Part shown: positions 47,380 through 57,953 of the stretch, in pieces
How the letters are laid out: every line of letters begins with the position of its first letter
Position numbering within the stretch: the first letter of the stretch is position 1
From: Diphasiastrum complanatum
Taxonomy: Eukaryota > Streptophyta > Lycopodiopsida > Lycopodiales > Lycopodiaceae
DNA length: 64,000 nt
Assembly: GCA_029204225.1 (NCBI GenBank)
Contig: CM055103.1
Location: 53,175,538 to 53,239,537, forward strand
Direction: 5' to 3'
The notes under the pieces: model-generated
Seen by the model: the letters and a program-made list of their open reading frames with translations, nothing else
The model's database searches: none
What the model was told of the DNA's origin: nothing
Position numbers and translations under genes: made by a program

Positions 47380-47731
47380 TCGTATAGAATGTGCTCAAGA
47401 TGTTCCAGACTTCCTTGGAGGTCTGAGCCTCAGACACATGGCCGATTTGCATGTTTGAGATGTTGAGGATGATCAGCGCAAAAGCTTTTTCATCCTTCAG
47501 CTTTCATCAAGAGATTGCAGCATCGTCAGCTTCGGATCTTGCCTTTGCACCTGTAACAATGTCATACAACTCCTTTGCCATTAGCACAGTTCTCATCTTA
47601 AATTGTGCAGTGGTTGCGGAAGCAAGAGTAGACAATGGGTGCGATTTATTAGCGAGCATTTCTCGATGAGCATTTAATGGCGAGCAGAATTTGGCGAGCA
47701 CTCTTGTGATAGATTGTATGGTGGTGAGCAC
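47380..47731 (-). pseudogene. Copia gag fragment
   Basis: Minus strand FKMRTVLMAKELYDIVTGAK followed, past one stop, by LKDEKAFALIILNISNMQIG and SEAQTSKEVWNIL. This is the conserved middle of the Copia gag N-terminal domain, of a different subfamily from the gags at 15 and 36 kb. Surroundings (47,100-47,380 and 47,740-48,590) show nothing else. Confidence 0.75.
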
Positions 47732-48595
47732 TTCTCTGACATGACAATTTTTCTAACATTATTATTGTTTGGGAATGAAAGTGTGGCTCAGATAAGGCTT
47801 TTTAAATTACTTAGATCAAGAATAGATCTAGATAGCTTGTTGCCTAAGAGCTCCATCTTCACCCCCACTATTGCAAACACCATTGGGTATTGCAAGAAAG
47901 AATAAATTCTTTATAAAGCAAACTATGTGTCTTAGCAAAAATCTACATCAATGTCCAAAATAAATAAATAGAATTTTTAATTTTGAAAAGGTGTCAAGCT
48001 TGGAATTATACTAAATTTGGTGGCGTTTTTTTTTTTTAATTGACTTTGAACTGAGAAATCAGTAAAAAGAAAGGTTTGGGTGGCCAAAAAAGCCTAGCAT
48101 CGGCATTTTGTGTTATTGGTAGACTAGATCCCTAAACCAATAAGCCAAGGTGTGACTGCTATCACTACACCAAAAACAATCCAAACAGACTATATTCCAA
48201 AGATTTCACCACATTTATGATTTGTCTTCAAATTGCTAGTGAAATAGGAGCATGATTCACGTGTTTATTTCTCTCTTTAGGAACTGTTGATAGATTACAT
48301 AGCAATTTGTAGTTCTAACAAACCCACAATTGGCCACCAAGGTGTAAACTTTATGGTTTGCTTTATATCCTGGATACCAAATATCAGCTTTACTAAATTC
48401 GAATAGATATAAAGAAAAAAATCACAAGTAATCTTCACAAAGTATAGAAAAGTGTTGAAGAGAAACTTCATTTATCAAGAGTGTTTATTATTTTTTTGGA
48501 ATATGTGATACAACAATGTATCCTATGTAAGATTCCTTATGCTCAGCCTTAACAAATCGTTCAAGTAATGAGCATCCTGAAAACAACCGAAGGCC

Positions 48596-49449
48596 GACAA
48601 CATATTTCGGACCTTCTCATTTTTCTAAACTTCGTTTTTCCTTAAAACATTTTTTCGTTTTAAGGCATTGTCGTCTTTTTTCGCACCTTCGGGAAAAATG
48701 CGACATTATCGAGTCTTTTTGCCTTTTCCACACCTTAGGAATTTTTGTGCCTTAATCGTTTTGAGGCACCTTCGCCTTTTTCAGACTGTCAGAAAAAAGT
48801 GACACTGTCGGGAAAAAGCAGCAGTCGGGTTTTTTTCTCGCATTTTTGCACCTTCGAGAAAAATGTGACACTGTGACCAAATTTCAATTTAAAGGCACTG
48901 TTGAGTTTTTCACATTTCTCTACCTTCGCTTTAAAGGCACCTTCAGGATTTTCGCACCTTCGAGATTTACATGCTTTTTTTGTTCAAGGGCACCTTCGCA
49001 TTTTTCGGCTTTTTCCAACAATGGCAGACCGACGTCGCCAACTTATCATCAACCCCAAAAGCTGGACCGCTAAATATCCCAAGGGTGGTTACCCACTTTG
49101 TACATATACAAAGACTAGCGTAAATAACATTCAATGCTTGTAAGATATTTTTTGAAGACACTTGTAAATATATACTATTAGCTGAATCAAACAAGTAAGT
49201 GTTTTAACATTATAATCAGAGTTCTTCTGTAGCCAGCGTTATCATGCTCAACAAGCTGAAGTTATCACTTCAAGCCATTGTACTCGCTATTGATATTGAT
49301 CAGAGTGCAATTTTTGTCTCACTATTGTATTGTTCATTTGCGCAATTTTGTATGAATGATTCATCTCGAATATTTCTGCTACTAACTGTTGCATTTCCAT
49401 TCCTACACGCATACACTCAATCCGCCAGTCATCTCCACATTTTATGACA
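48596..49449 (+). repeat. Copia 5' LTR with internal short repeats
   Basis: It ends TTATGACA right before an exact primer site. The left boundary is not set. From 48,596 to 49,015 a motif close to TTTTTCGCACCTTCG recurs about ten times at 25-50 bp spacing, often with the inverted AAAAATGCGACA next to it. Similar sequence occurs on the minus strand at 42,250-42,400, next to the other Copia relic. Confidence 0.55.
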
Positions 49450-49460
49450 TGGTATCAGAG
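49450..49460 (+). promoter_or_regulatory. Copia primer-binding site
   Basis: TGGTATCAGAG after TTTATGACA. Confidence 0.85.
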
Positions 49461-49589
49461 TAGGAATTTCAGTAATCTGCATTTCTACTATGGATTATCA
49501 GTCTTGTTTCTACCAAGATGTCTCTCTAGCAAACATGCAGCCAACAGTATTCCGACAATCGTTGTTTCTACCAACAATCTCGTTCAACC

Positions 49590-50178
49590 AAAATGGATCC
49601 ATCATCTAGTTGATCTCTCATTGACAAACTCGATGGAGATAACTGCCATATCTAGAAATTCAAGATGAAGGTTATACTACTAGCCAAAGAACTATGGGAC
49701 ATCATTGATGGCACATAGCTCAAACCAGAAGGTGATGCAGCCAGCATCACCAAGTGGAGTCTAAGAGATGGCATATCACCCTCAACATCAAGGATACTCA
49801 GATCAGCCACATACATGCTGCTCAGACTACTAAAAATGCATGAGACATCTTAGCAACTCTCTACAATATCAGAGATGTCACTTCTAAGTTACACTTGAGG
49901 AAGAAATGTCTGACGCATACAGTGTTTCGAGTCATATCAACATGTTCAAAAAATCTTATGGAGCAGATGACTGCAACTGGCTCAGTCATAGAAGATTCCG
50001 ATGCACTCATGACTCTATTATCAAGTCTACCTGAAGCCTACGAAAATTGGGTTGTGGAAATTTCTACCCAGGAGCACCTCACTCTATCAAGAGTAATATC
50101 ATTGTTTCTACAAGAGGAGACCAGAAGATCAACATCCTCCTCAAGCTCAGGATCAGACGAAATACAAGTCAGATAATG
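49590..50178 (+). pseudogene. Copia gag, frameshifted
   Basis: LIDKLDGDNCHI and FKMKVILLAKELWDIIDGT mark the start, with IQ-type and H-type positions around 49,800. The second half is open in another frame: EDSDALMTLLSSLPEAYENWV, SRVISLFLQEETRR. Zinc knuckle and everything after are missing. It belongs to the LTR and primer site just upstream. Confidence 0.75.
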
Positions 50179-50179
50179 C

Positions 50180-51360
50180 TAGTAAGCACAAGACTATAGC
50201 GAATGAAACCGTGTGCTCACAAAGCTAACTACAATCTATAACAACTATGAGCTTATACTGACACTCCATATGAAAGAAAGAATCAACGCACGAAGGCATC
50301 TACAATGTCTATCTTTGATAAGCTAGCGTCTCAGCGTCATGCCTGAGCATATGAATAATCAGCTTAGATGACCTGGTTCTTACTTCTAATTTTGAATAGA
50401 CTACATTTGTGCATATGAGTGTCAAAAGATGACGTGGAGCCGTTGTGTCGTCAGGAAGAAGATCATGGCTGTTGTCATTGTCAAGTCAATTGCGCAGTAC
50501 AGAAGTGAGCGTAAGAGTTCTCGATATGTCGGTCTAGCCCAATATGTCGTCCGAAGACGTTATGTTGGCGAAGCCCGATAAGTCATCTAAGCTCGATATG
50601 TCGTCCTACCTTTACTTACTCGTCTTCGCGGTAGTGGAGCTGCGCGACAATGCATGCAACATTATGAATGGAACTAGATTAACATGGAATTTAGGAGGGT
50701 AGAGGAGATAAATCCAACACTGAGAACATGTGTGCAAATCTTTACACAGTAATTGACTGAAACTCCCCCAAAAGTAAAAAATCATGTATTTTTTTTACTT
50801 TTACTAGCATTATTGGCATGTTTAGATGGATTAAAACCACATGCAAATGCAATCAGACCCTGAGTACTAAGAATCAATCTCATAAAAGCATTGATTTTTT
50901 TTTATTATGCTCAACACCGACTCTTATTCATTGATTTAAGCCAAAATCATCAAATTTTGACCAAAATATAGTCCCGATCTAATATTGGCCATATAAATGG
51001 AATGAAATTATTTGAACCTGTCATAATGACTAAGAAACAACAAGTTAAATTTTGAAAATCATTAACATATAGTACGTTTGATGAATCTCAAGCCAAAACA
51101 GTGAATATTAGTCAAAAAACCATAAAAAACTGTCAACAATCGAATAAATTGTAGTTAGGGCTATGGAGAACATCCATAACACTAATCGTTGGCTGAAAAC
51201 AATCAAATTCTCAGAAGCCACTTACCTGGAGGTCAATTCCACCACCAAAAAGAAAAAGCAAGGAGGTACTATCAAAAAACTGCAAAAAGCATCTCCACCT
51301 TCTAATCAATGCAAGCCCATGCTTTGATACCATTCTAAGAATCACGTGTAGATCCTTAAA
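50180..51360. other. Unassigned region
   Basis: No gene recognised. 50,520-50,620 has recurring CGATATGTCGTCC-like units. The remainder is AT-rich. Confidence 0.3.
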
Positions 51361-51366
51361 ATCCTT

Positions 51367-51675
51367 CTACACACCAAAAGGAGTACTATGGAGCCAAACC
51401 ACCCACCCGTGCTCAATTTGTTCAAACTTCAAAATGTGATAATGCATGTAAGTGATGTTCTTCAACACAGTCAGCACAGATTCTCTAGCTTTGAAATCAC
51501 CTACATCTTGTGTAATTGAATGCAAGAAGTGATGTAGCGACTCATAAGAATATTTTGAGCTGCCAAAGGACCGGAAACCAATTCCATGCAAATGGATATT
51601 CAAGGCAAAGTACGACACTAAAGGAAGACTAAATAACCTTTTATGAATCTCTCTCTCTCTCTCTCTCTCTCTCAT
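51367..51675 (-). CDS. Hypothetical ORF, about 100 codons
   Basis: The first residues come from the (TC)n tract at 51,649-51,673 (Arg-Glu repeats) and are not genuine. The remaining 90 codons (YFALNIHLHGIGFRSF to GWVVWLHSTPFGV) are open, with ordinary composition. I recognise no domain and no transposon motif. It could be an exon fragment or chance. Low confidence. Confidence 0.2.
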   Translation of the reverse strand: MREREREREIHKRLFSLPLVSYFALNIHLHGIGFRSFGSSKYSYESLHHFLHSITQDVGDFKARESVLTVLKNITYMHYHILKFEQIEHGWVVWLHSTPFGV

Positions 51676-52107
51676 GGATGGTACTTCATTTTAAGCGATC
51701 CTATCATGCTCAATTTGCATTCAGGTTGGCCTATTTACTTGAATAACCTTGTGAAAATTTCTATTTGGCAATTGATCTATGTCAGGGATTTGTTCACCTT
51801 GAATCTAATGGATAGGATTCAATACTGGATGTGGCTTCTTCCACAAGCCAAACGAGATGGGTTTCGGTAAGCTTATCCATTTAGCCTTACAAAAGATATA
51901 TATACCTCATGTGCTACTCCACTTTCACCCTACCAGTGACTGATGAGGAGCTTGCAGCATGCTTCTTTCTCTTTTTTACAGTGAAATGATGGATTGTTGA
52001 ATTGGTAAGTCTTTGTTTGCCTCACAATTTCCAGCTTTATGTCCTACTTCTTTTTGATGGACACTTTATGCTAATGTATCTCACCGCAACGATCTACACC
52101 CTATGAT

Positions 52108-52308
52108 TTGTTGTCAATTTTTTCTCCTTATGAAGTTTGGATTGGATCCAAACCTTCATCAAAGAATTTAAGAGTTTTCAGTTGCCCTGCCTATGCTCAT
52201 GCAGGGATCTGCACAATCTCTCGCTCTAGAAAGGGACTCTCAAGCCAAAGCTCGGGGACGAATGAGTTTGCAATGCAATGCTCGACACTTGTGAAAAGGC
52301 AACTGTAG
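52108..52308 (+). pseudogene. Copia integrase C-terminal scrap
   Basis: SPYEVWIGSKPSSKNLRVFSCPAYAHA is the Copia integrase C-terminal motif. The rest is frameshifted and lost after 52,250. Confidence 0.75.
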
Positions 52309-52309
52309 T

Positions 52310-52793
52310 CTTGCCAAGATAATGAATTCGAGTCGGAGATCTTTGAGATATTTGCAATCACACATAAAATCAAGCTGATCTAGAAATGGAAGAATGCATC
52401 GCTCGATTGTGAGTAGCAACTGACCATGTTAATGCCCACACTTATGAGCAGCAATGGCAAATAGTTTACCTATCTCAATCCATTGAAAATAAAATTTAAG
52501 CATGCAAAACCATGCTCGTTGAAGTAAATTGTGGCATGCAAAACACTATTTTGCCATGCCAACTCATTTAAAGTCCTCAAATTTTTTTTTCGTTCAACAA
52601 TTGTCCTTTGCTATTTTTCATGCTTACATGATCTTAATCATTTACATGTTGCATAATTGAGCCCTTAGCCAAGGGCTACAAAGCATCAAAAGTGAAGACT
52701 ACCACCACATTTAAGTCTTTAACATGACTTTCTCCCAACCTCTATTGATTAACCTCAACACGTAGTATTGCCCTTGCAAAATAAAGCCAAAAA

Positions 52794-52825
<32 letters not shown>

Positions 52826-54158
52826 TATGTAAATCCCACACAATAGTCTGCAGTGGCATAGCCCTATAACAATTTGCAGCCTCACAATGAAATGGAATCA
52901 TTGTTTCCGATTAGTAGTGGCAAAAACTGCCTAAGTCAAACAAAAATTCTTCCACCATGTGGCGACCAACAAATAACAAATTGCAAACTTCAAAGTTGAA
53001 AACAAAGAGTAGATCTAGTACCTTCCGAATAATAATCATTGACAGATTTTTCAATTCATTTTCTAGAAGAGAACCCTCGAACAAAATTACTATAAGCCAC
53101 AATTCCTATACCAAGCTCCTTTGTATAGATCCACAATACAAATTGAACCTCTTCACAAATAATTTCAATTCAAATCTCAACTACAGTATAGCTTGGCAAG
53201 TCACCATTTAGAGTCTAATAGAGTCATGCTTGCAAGACAGAATTGAGCCTAAAGAGACCACTCCAACTGAAAAACAATCATCATATGGTTAGAATGAGCT
53301 CCATGTATGTCCAAAGCATAGGCCTATGAATAACCAAGATATTTTATTTTTCTCTCCTCGTACCAATCTCTTCATTTCTCCTACATGCAACATGAATACT
53401 TCCAAAAACTAGAATTTCTACAAAATAATCCTAGAATTGCCAAGTGCCAAAGTCAATGAAAAGTCAAGAGGTGACTCAAATCAAGTCTTCAATCAAGGAG
53501 CATGATTAATGTAATAGGGAGGAACTTATGGAAGGTAATGGCAAAATCATGAGGATAGCCATAACATCTCAGATTTTAGCAAATCTTCACAATAGCTTGT
53601 CGCTATACGATACCTTATCGCTATAGCGAACGAGGTTTAAAAACGAAAAGAAAATCAAAAGCAATCAAATGTAATAAAATCCCAAAACAATAGAGGACCC
53701 ATAAACATTAAAAAAAACAGAGCTGATTAAGATGAAAGACATTTGGTCAATTTCTGACCTCATTTCTTCACAAACAGCTTTCGAATTCTCTTCGATTTCT
53801 TGATTAGAATTGCGATGGCAGATGGCGATGGTGGAGATGAATCTTCGTTGCATCTGAACAAGGAAAGCCATTCTTTCTTCCAGCACTGAAATCATTAAAA
53901 TATCCTCAGCCAATGTTGCGTCAATTCAGAGCTGTAACATCGTCATATAATAAATGTAGCTATCAGATGACAGAAAGGAACACTGTAGTAATACTTTTGT
54001 GATAGTTTTTTGTACTTCAGTGGTTGAGTATTCATGAGAAAATTGTTCTCTGGCATTGTATTATGATAGACGAATGGTAATAGATATGCATTGGATTTGG
54101 TAAATATAGCAATCGGTTTAGTGGAGCGGGGTGAAGACTCAAGAGGCAGGAGGCGGAG
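52310..54158. other. Unassigned region
   Basis: Contains a (GT)n tract at 52,794-52,823. Small ORFs at 52,911-53,211 and 53,665-53,913 have no recognised motif. The last 50 bp before 54,159 are the 5' flank of the reductase-like exon. Confidence 0.3.
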
Positions 54159-54297
54159 ATGGAAGAAGGGAGTGAATCAATAACGAAGGACAGGGGCACC
54201 GTATGTGTGACAGGAGCGTCAGGCTACTTAGGCTCATGGCTGGTGAAGCGCCTGCTGGAGCGTGGCTACCGCGTTCGTGGCACTGTGCGTGATTTAG
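54159..54297 (+). pseudogene. First exon of a DFR/CCR-like SDR gene (copy 2)
   Basis: ATG at 54,159, 46 codons plus one base, ending at donor TTAG|GTCAGT. It encodes [17 protein letters not shown] and then the same [19 protein letters not shown] and RGTVRDL as copy 1 at 24,368-24,254. From the Rossmann motif on, the two proteins are identical. The eight extra N-terminal residues probably reflect the ancestral start. Downstream, only part of intron 1 remains (to about 54,640) before a retrotransposon-derived stretch, and no further exon was found in the window, so this copy is also incomplete. It may be a promoter-proximal fragment of a duplicated gene. Orientation is opposite to copy 1. Confidence 0.7.
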
Positions 54298-54690
54298 GTC
54301 AGTCTTCAGCATTTCTTGTTCATAACGTACAAGAGCCTCAAGTCTCATTTGCCTTTTACGCTCATTCGAGTCTCTTTCATGGCTTTTGATCCTGCCAGTT
54401 ACTTCACGACTTGCATGCATTCACCTTTCCTTATTTTCTAGACATCTATCCACGCTGTGAACCGATTAGTATACCGAGCTCAGCTTGTTCGTATGAACTT
54501 CAGCAGCCGATCAATTTTGTCAAAGTTAGAAAGGCAGGTGTTTTGAGTTTAGAGTTACAGACTCTACTCTCCGACAAGATTGTTGATGTGTGAGTAAGGC
54601 AACTTTTCTGGTTCTAGAGGTGGGAGCGTAAGCATGTGGTTGATAACAGCACTATTTCCGCAAATTGTATCCAGTTTATCACAATCTATA
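54298..54690 (+). other. Intron 1 remnant of copy 2
   Basis: Aligns in blocks with the minus strand at 24,253-24,015, ending at GGTTCTAGAGGTGGGAG and TAAGCATG near 54,640. Contains about 80 bp more than copy 1 in the first part. Confidence 0.6.
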
Positions 54691-55171
54691 GAGCTCATAG
54701 CAATATGGGGATGCTGCACAACGTTTGGCATGAAAGTAGATGTCTTTTTGGAACGAGTTGAGGCATAGTAGTCGCTTGAACACGAGGGATATCTATTGTT
54801 GGCAACACCCTTGGTGGTATAGTCCTATCAGGTTGAGAAACAATAGTAATTTGAGCACTAGGTATAATTGATAATGCTTTATATAATTTTAGGTTGATTT
54901 GTGACATCTATGATAATGTCCGTTTAATCACCTTCTTCTCTTCCTCCTCTTTTTCCCTTCTCACCTTTCTTTGCTCCCGATCGTCCTTCTTTGTTCCTCT
55001 TGCTTCTTAAACAAAGCCAATGATTGTTGCACATAATTCTTGTGTGAACGTCACTTGAAGTAGGATTTTCATTTGGCTCTTACAAGGAGGCATTTTGAAA
55101 TAACCTTATGAAACTCTTAAATTAGTGCTATAACAAAGTAAAATTTTCCCTGATTGGTGCAACCCATCTAC
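54691..55171 (-). other. Unassigned minus-strand ORF pieces
   Basis: On the minus strand there is an open stretch from about 55,092 (MPPCKSQMKILL), a Lys/Glu/Arg-rich run, a stop and a further 70 codons to 54,695 with YKALSIIPSAQITIV. The few stops suggest a decayed coding region, perhaps a retrotransposon gag. I cannot assign it. Confidence 0.3.
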
Positions 55172-56692
55172 CTAAGCTTTGAAATGCTGAAAGTACTTGA
55201 ATGCTGCAGATTTTTGCTTCAAGAAATAAATCCAAATCTTGCGTGAGAAGTCATCAATAAAGGTCATAAAGTAAAATGCCCCCCCTGCAGACCTGGTTTG
55301 GGTTGGCCCCCACAAATCTGAATGCACCAAATCAAGTATACATGCTGCCCTGGTGGTGCTCTCCCTGGGAAATTTTTGTCTTTGATGTTTTCTAGTAGCG
55401 CAAGCCTCACAAACTGAAGAGCTTGGTTTAACAACGGGAAGCCCTTCCACCATATGATGCTGGTTCAACACTTGCAAGCTTTGGTAGCCAAGATGTCCAT
55501 ACCTCTCATGCCACAACCTATCCACATTACTTCCTTTTGCTGTATAAGCATGTTGACTAGGGATAGAAGTGTACAACTTGTATAGATTATCTCCTTGCAA
55601 TCCTTCGGCCGCAACCTTCATAATATCACTCAAATCCAACACAAGACAAGAAGTAGCATCAAATTCTACTTTCATATTTTGTTGAGTGATAGCTCCTACT
55701 GAAAGAAGATTTTTAGCAAGTCCTGGTACATATAAGACATTCTTAATGACTTTGACTTCTCCTGATGGAAGCTTTACAGGTACTGTGCCCTTTCCCTTGA
55801 CCTTGTGTGTTGAGTTGTCACCTAGGCACACCTCTTGTCCATCACAAATCCCCACAAAGGTATCTAACCAATCCCTATGAGGGGTCATGTGCTTTGAAGC
55901 ACCGGATTCAATGTACCAACCACCTGTTGTAGCTTGTGAGGCCAATGCAACAGAAAATAACTCAGCTTGCCTTACGTCATTCTGCTCCTCTCTTGCAACA
56001 CTCAACAACATTTCCTCCTTGCTTCTTTGTGCCCTTCTTTTGCTCTGCAAGCTTCTTCCTGCACTCAAAAGCAAAGTGTCCATATTTACCACAATAATTG
56101 CAATTCCCCTTCCTTTGAGGTGTGGAAGAGGTATTCGAGGAGGATTGTGCTTATGACATTTGCAAGTTCTCCATTCCTTGCTCAAGTGTTTGTGGTGCTC
56201 CTTTGTTCTTGCCTTTTCCTTTCGTCTTGTCCTTGGCTGGATTTTGCTTTTTCTTAGAAGCAAAGGCATGCTCCTGGAAATCTTCCCTCTTGGAGAGATT
56301 AACCCTCCTCATCTCCTCCTGTAACAAGAGACCATATACCTCTTCATGGGTAGGGATTTTCTCCCTCACAAATATCATCATTTCAAAGTTCTGATAAGTA
56401 TATGACAAGCTATTCAGAACTATTGGCACCAAGTTTTTGTCAACAATAGCCTCTCCAAGCACAGAAAGCTGATATCTAAGATCCTGAATCTTAGTAAGAT
56501 GATCAGTAACTGTCTCCCCTGTCTCCATCCTGAGAGTATACAACTTGTTCTTCAAGTAGAGAAGTCTAGTTGTACTTGTTGTGTCATACAATGCACAAAG
56601 AATGTGCCAAGCATCTACAGGCCCTTTGGCTGACCTAATTAGAGGAATCACATTATCCCTCACTGACATGTTGATGATCCTTTGTGCCTTTT
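55172..56692 (-). pseudogene. Copia gag end, protease and integrase start
   Basis: Minus strand, continuing the gag interrupted at 62,784. It reads AQRIINMSVRDNVIPL, then GETVTDHLTKIQDLRYQLSV and EEVYGLLLQEEMRR. After a stop near 56,151 another frame has an intact zinc knuckle (CNYCGKYGHFAFEC). The protease has WYIESGASKHMT, where the usual catalytic Asp of DSGAS is Glu. Pre-integrase HHCC follows (LWHERYGHLG, CEACATRK), then the integrase start (LDLVHSDLWGP, YFMTFIDDFSRKIWIYFLKQK). It is cut at 55,175, inside the integrase core before its second Asp. Confidence 0.85.
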
Positions 56693-57050
56693 TGTTACGA
56701 GCTCGTAACCAGTGCCGAACCCTAGAGAACACAGATAGGTCAGATACCACAGTCAGGGTCGTGTCCAGTGTACATGACCAACAGGGCAAGACAGTGTGAG
56801 TAGTGTGCCCCAGCACGGTCCATAGCCATGGCGGGCCTAACACAGCCTAGGGACCTTGTCAGCAGGATAGGGCCCCCAGTTGGGTCCCGACGTGCAGTCG
56901 GCCACGTCAGTGCCACGTGGCCGACACTTGGCAGTAGCATGCTACCAGTCCTCACACTGGGCTAGGAGGGGCTTACTCTATATCAGGGAGTAGGCAAGGT
57001 TGGGTGGATCAGTTAGTGTTTGCCCTACTGTGGTGTTAGGATCTATTACA
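56693..57050 (+). repeat. 5' LTR of the chromovirus
   Basis: 358 bp. The first 17 bases hold a perfect 16-bp palindrome (GTTACGAGCTCGTAAC, 56,694-56,709). A CTCTATATCAGG motif at 56,976-56,985 could be the TATA box. It carries CACGTCAGTGCCACGTGG, which the other LTR has lost. Confidence 0.93.
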
Positions 57051-57051
57051 T

Positions 57052-57064
57052 TGGTATCAGAGCC
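57052..57064 (+). promoter_or_regulatory. Chromovirus primer-binding site
   Basis: TGGTATCAGAGCC, one base after the LTR end ATTACA; complementary to initiator tRNA-Met. Confidence 0.92.
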
Positions 57065-57953
57065 ATCTCCTTCTTTGGGAGCTCAGTTTCAGCAGGGGAG
57101 AAATCCATCAGAGTGCATAGCAACTATGGTTAATATGCAAAGATAGATAGAGCAGGGTCAGCGCTGGAGAACCAGCTATCTATGGTGGAAATCTCCGTAG
57201 GATTACTTGTTTTTACAGTAAAATTTGGATCAGCTTTCTAGGCCAGGTCCAGCGCTGCCAATCAGGGTTTAAACTTCGATTTTGTAGTGGAAATTCTGGA
57301 TTTTGGAGCGTTTTCAAGTCAGGAAGTTTGATGCAGACCAGCGCTGTCAGAGCAGCCTCCTTCCTTGAGTTTTGAGTGGAAATCAGTGACAAATTAAGCA
57401 AGATTTGAAGTGGATTTCTACAGCAAGTCCAGCGCTGGACAGTAGGGGACAAATTTTGAAATTTATCCTTGTATTTCAAAGGTTTTCTAGAAGTCTGAGC
57501 TTCAGACTTGCTTGTCACAGACCAGCGACCTACCAGCTGAGGTCAAATCAGAGATTCAAGCGGATTTTTGAGTCTAAATTTGGACAAATCGGGCCAGACA
57601 GGTTGCTGTCCAATCAGCGAGGGCAGGGACTTCAAAATTCCGGATTTCTTTTTGTATTTTTCCGTTTTTTACTCGGTTTGTTGGAGCCCCACATCTGAAA
57701 TCAGATCAATGAGCTACTTCACTCAAGAACCGGGAAATTTGGATGCCATTTTGAAGCTTCAAGCTGGGATTTTCCGGGACAGCAGGTCTGAAATCGTGGG
57801 TAAAAGAGCTGAGAGGGTTCTTCTTCGTAATTTCTTTGGAAGTACACTCCTCAGAAACAGCTAAGTCATCTTTCCTTTACCTTGTATAGTTGTAAGTTAG
57901 TCTTTTGACTTTTTTTCATCAGAAGTTAAGGTAGCTCTCTTCCAGTTCCGAAG
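57065..57953 (+). other. Chromovirus leader with 90-bp periodic repeats
   Basis: AGCGCT in the context CAGCGCTG occurs at 57,160, 57,251, 57,340 and 57,431, with a decayed copy (AGCGAC) at 57,524. The spacing is 89-93 bp. Each unit also has GTGGAAAT or TGGAAAT and a TTTGAA/TTTGGA-rich part. No ORF is credible. Confidence 0.8.

Noticed and set aside
53665-53913. 82-codon minus-strand ORF with a coiled-coil look
   Set aside because: Start is TTG, no known motif, and no support from the neighbours.
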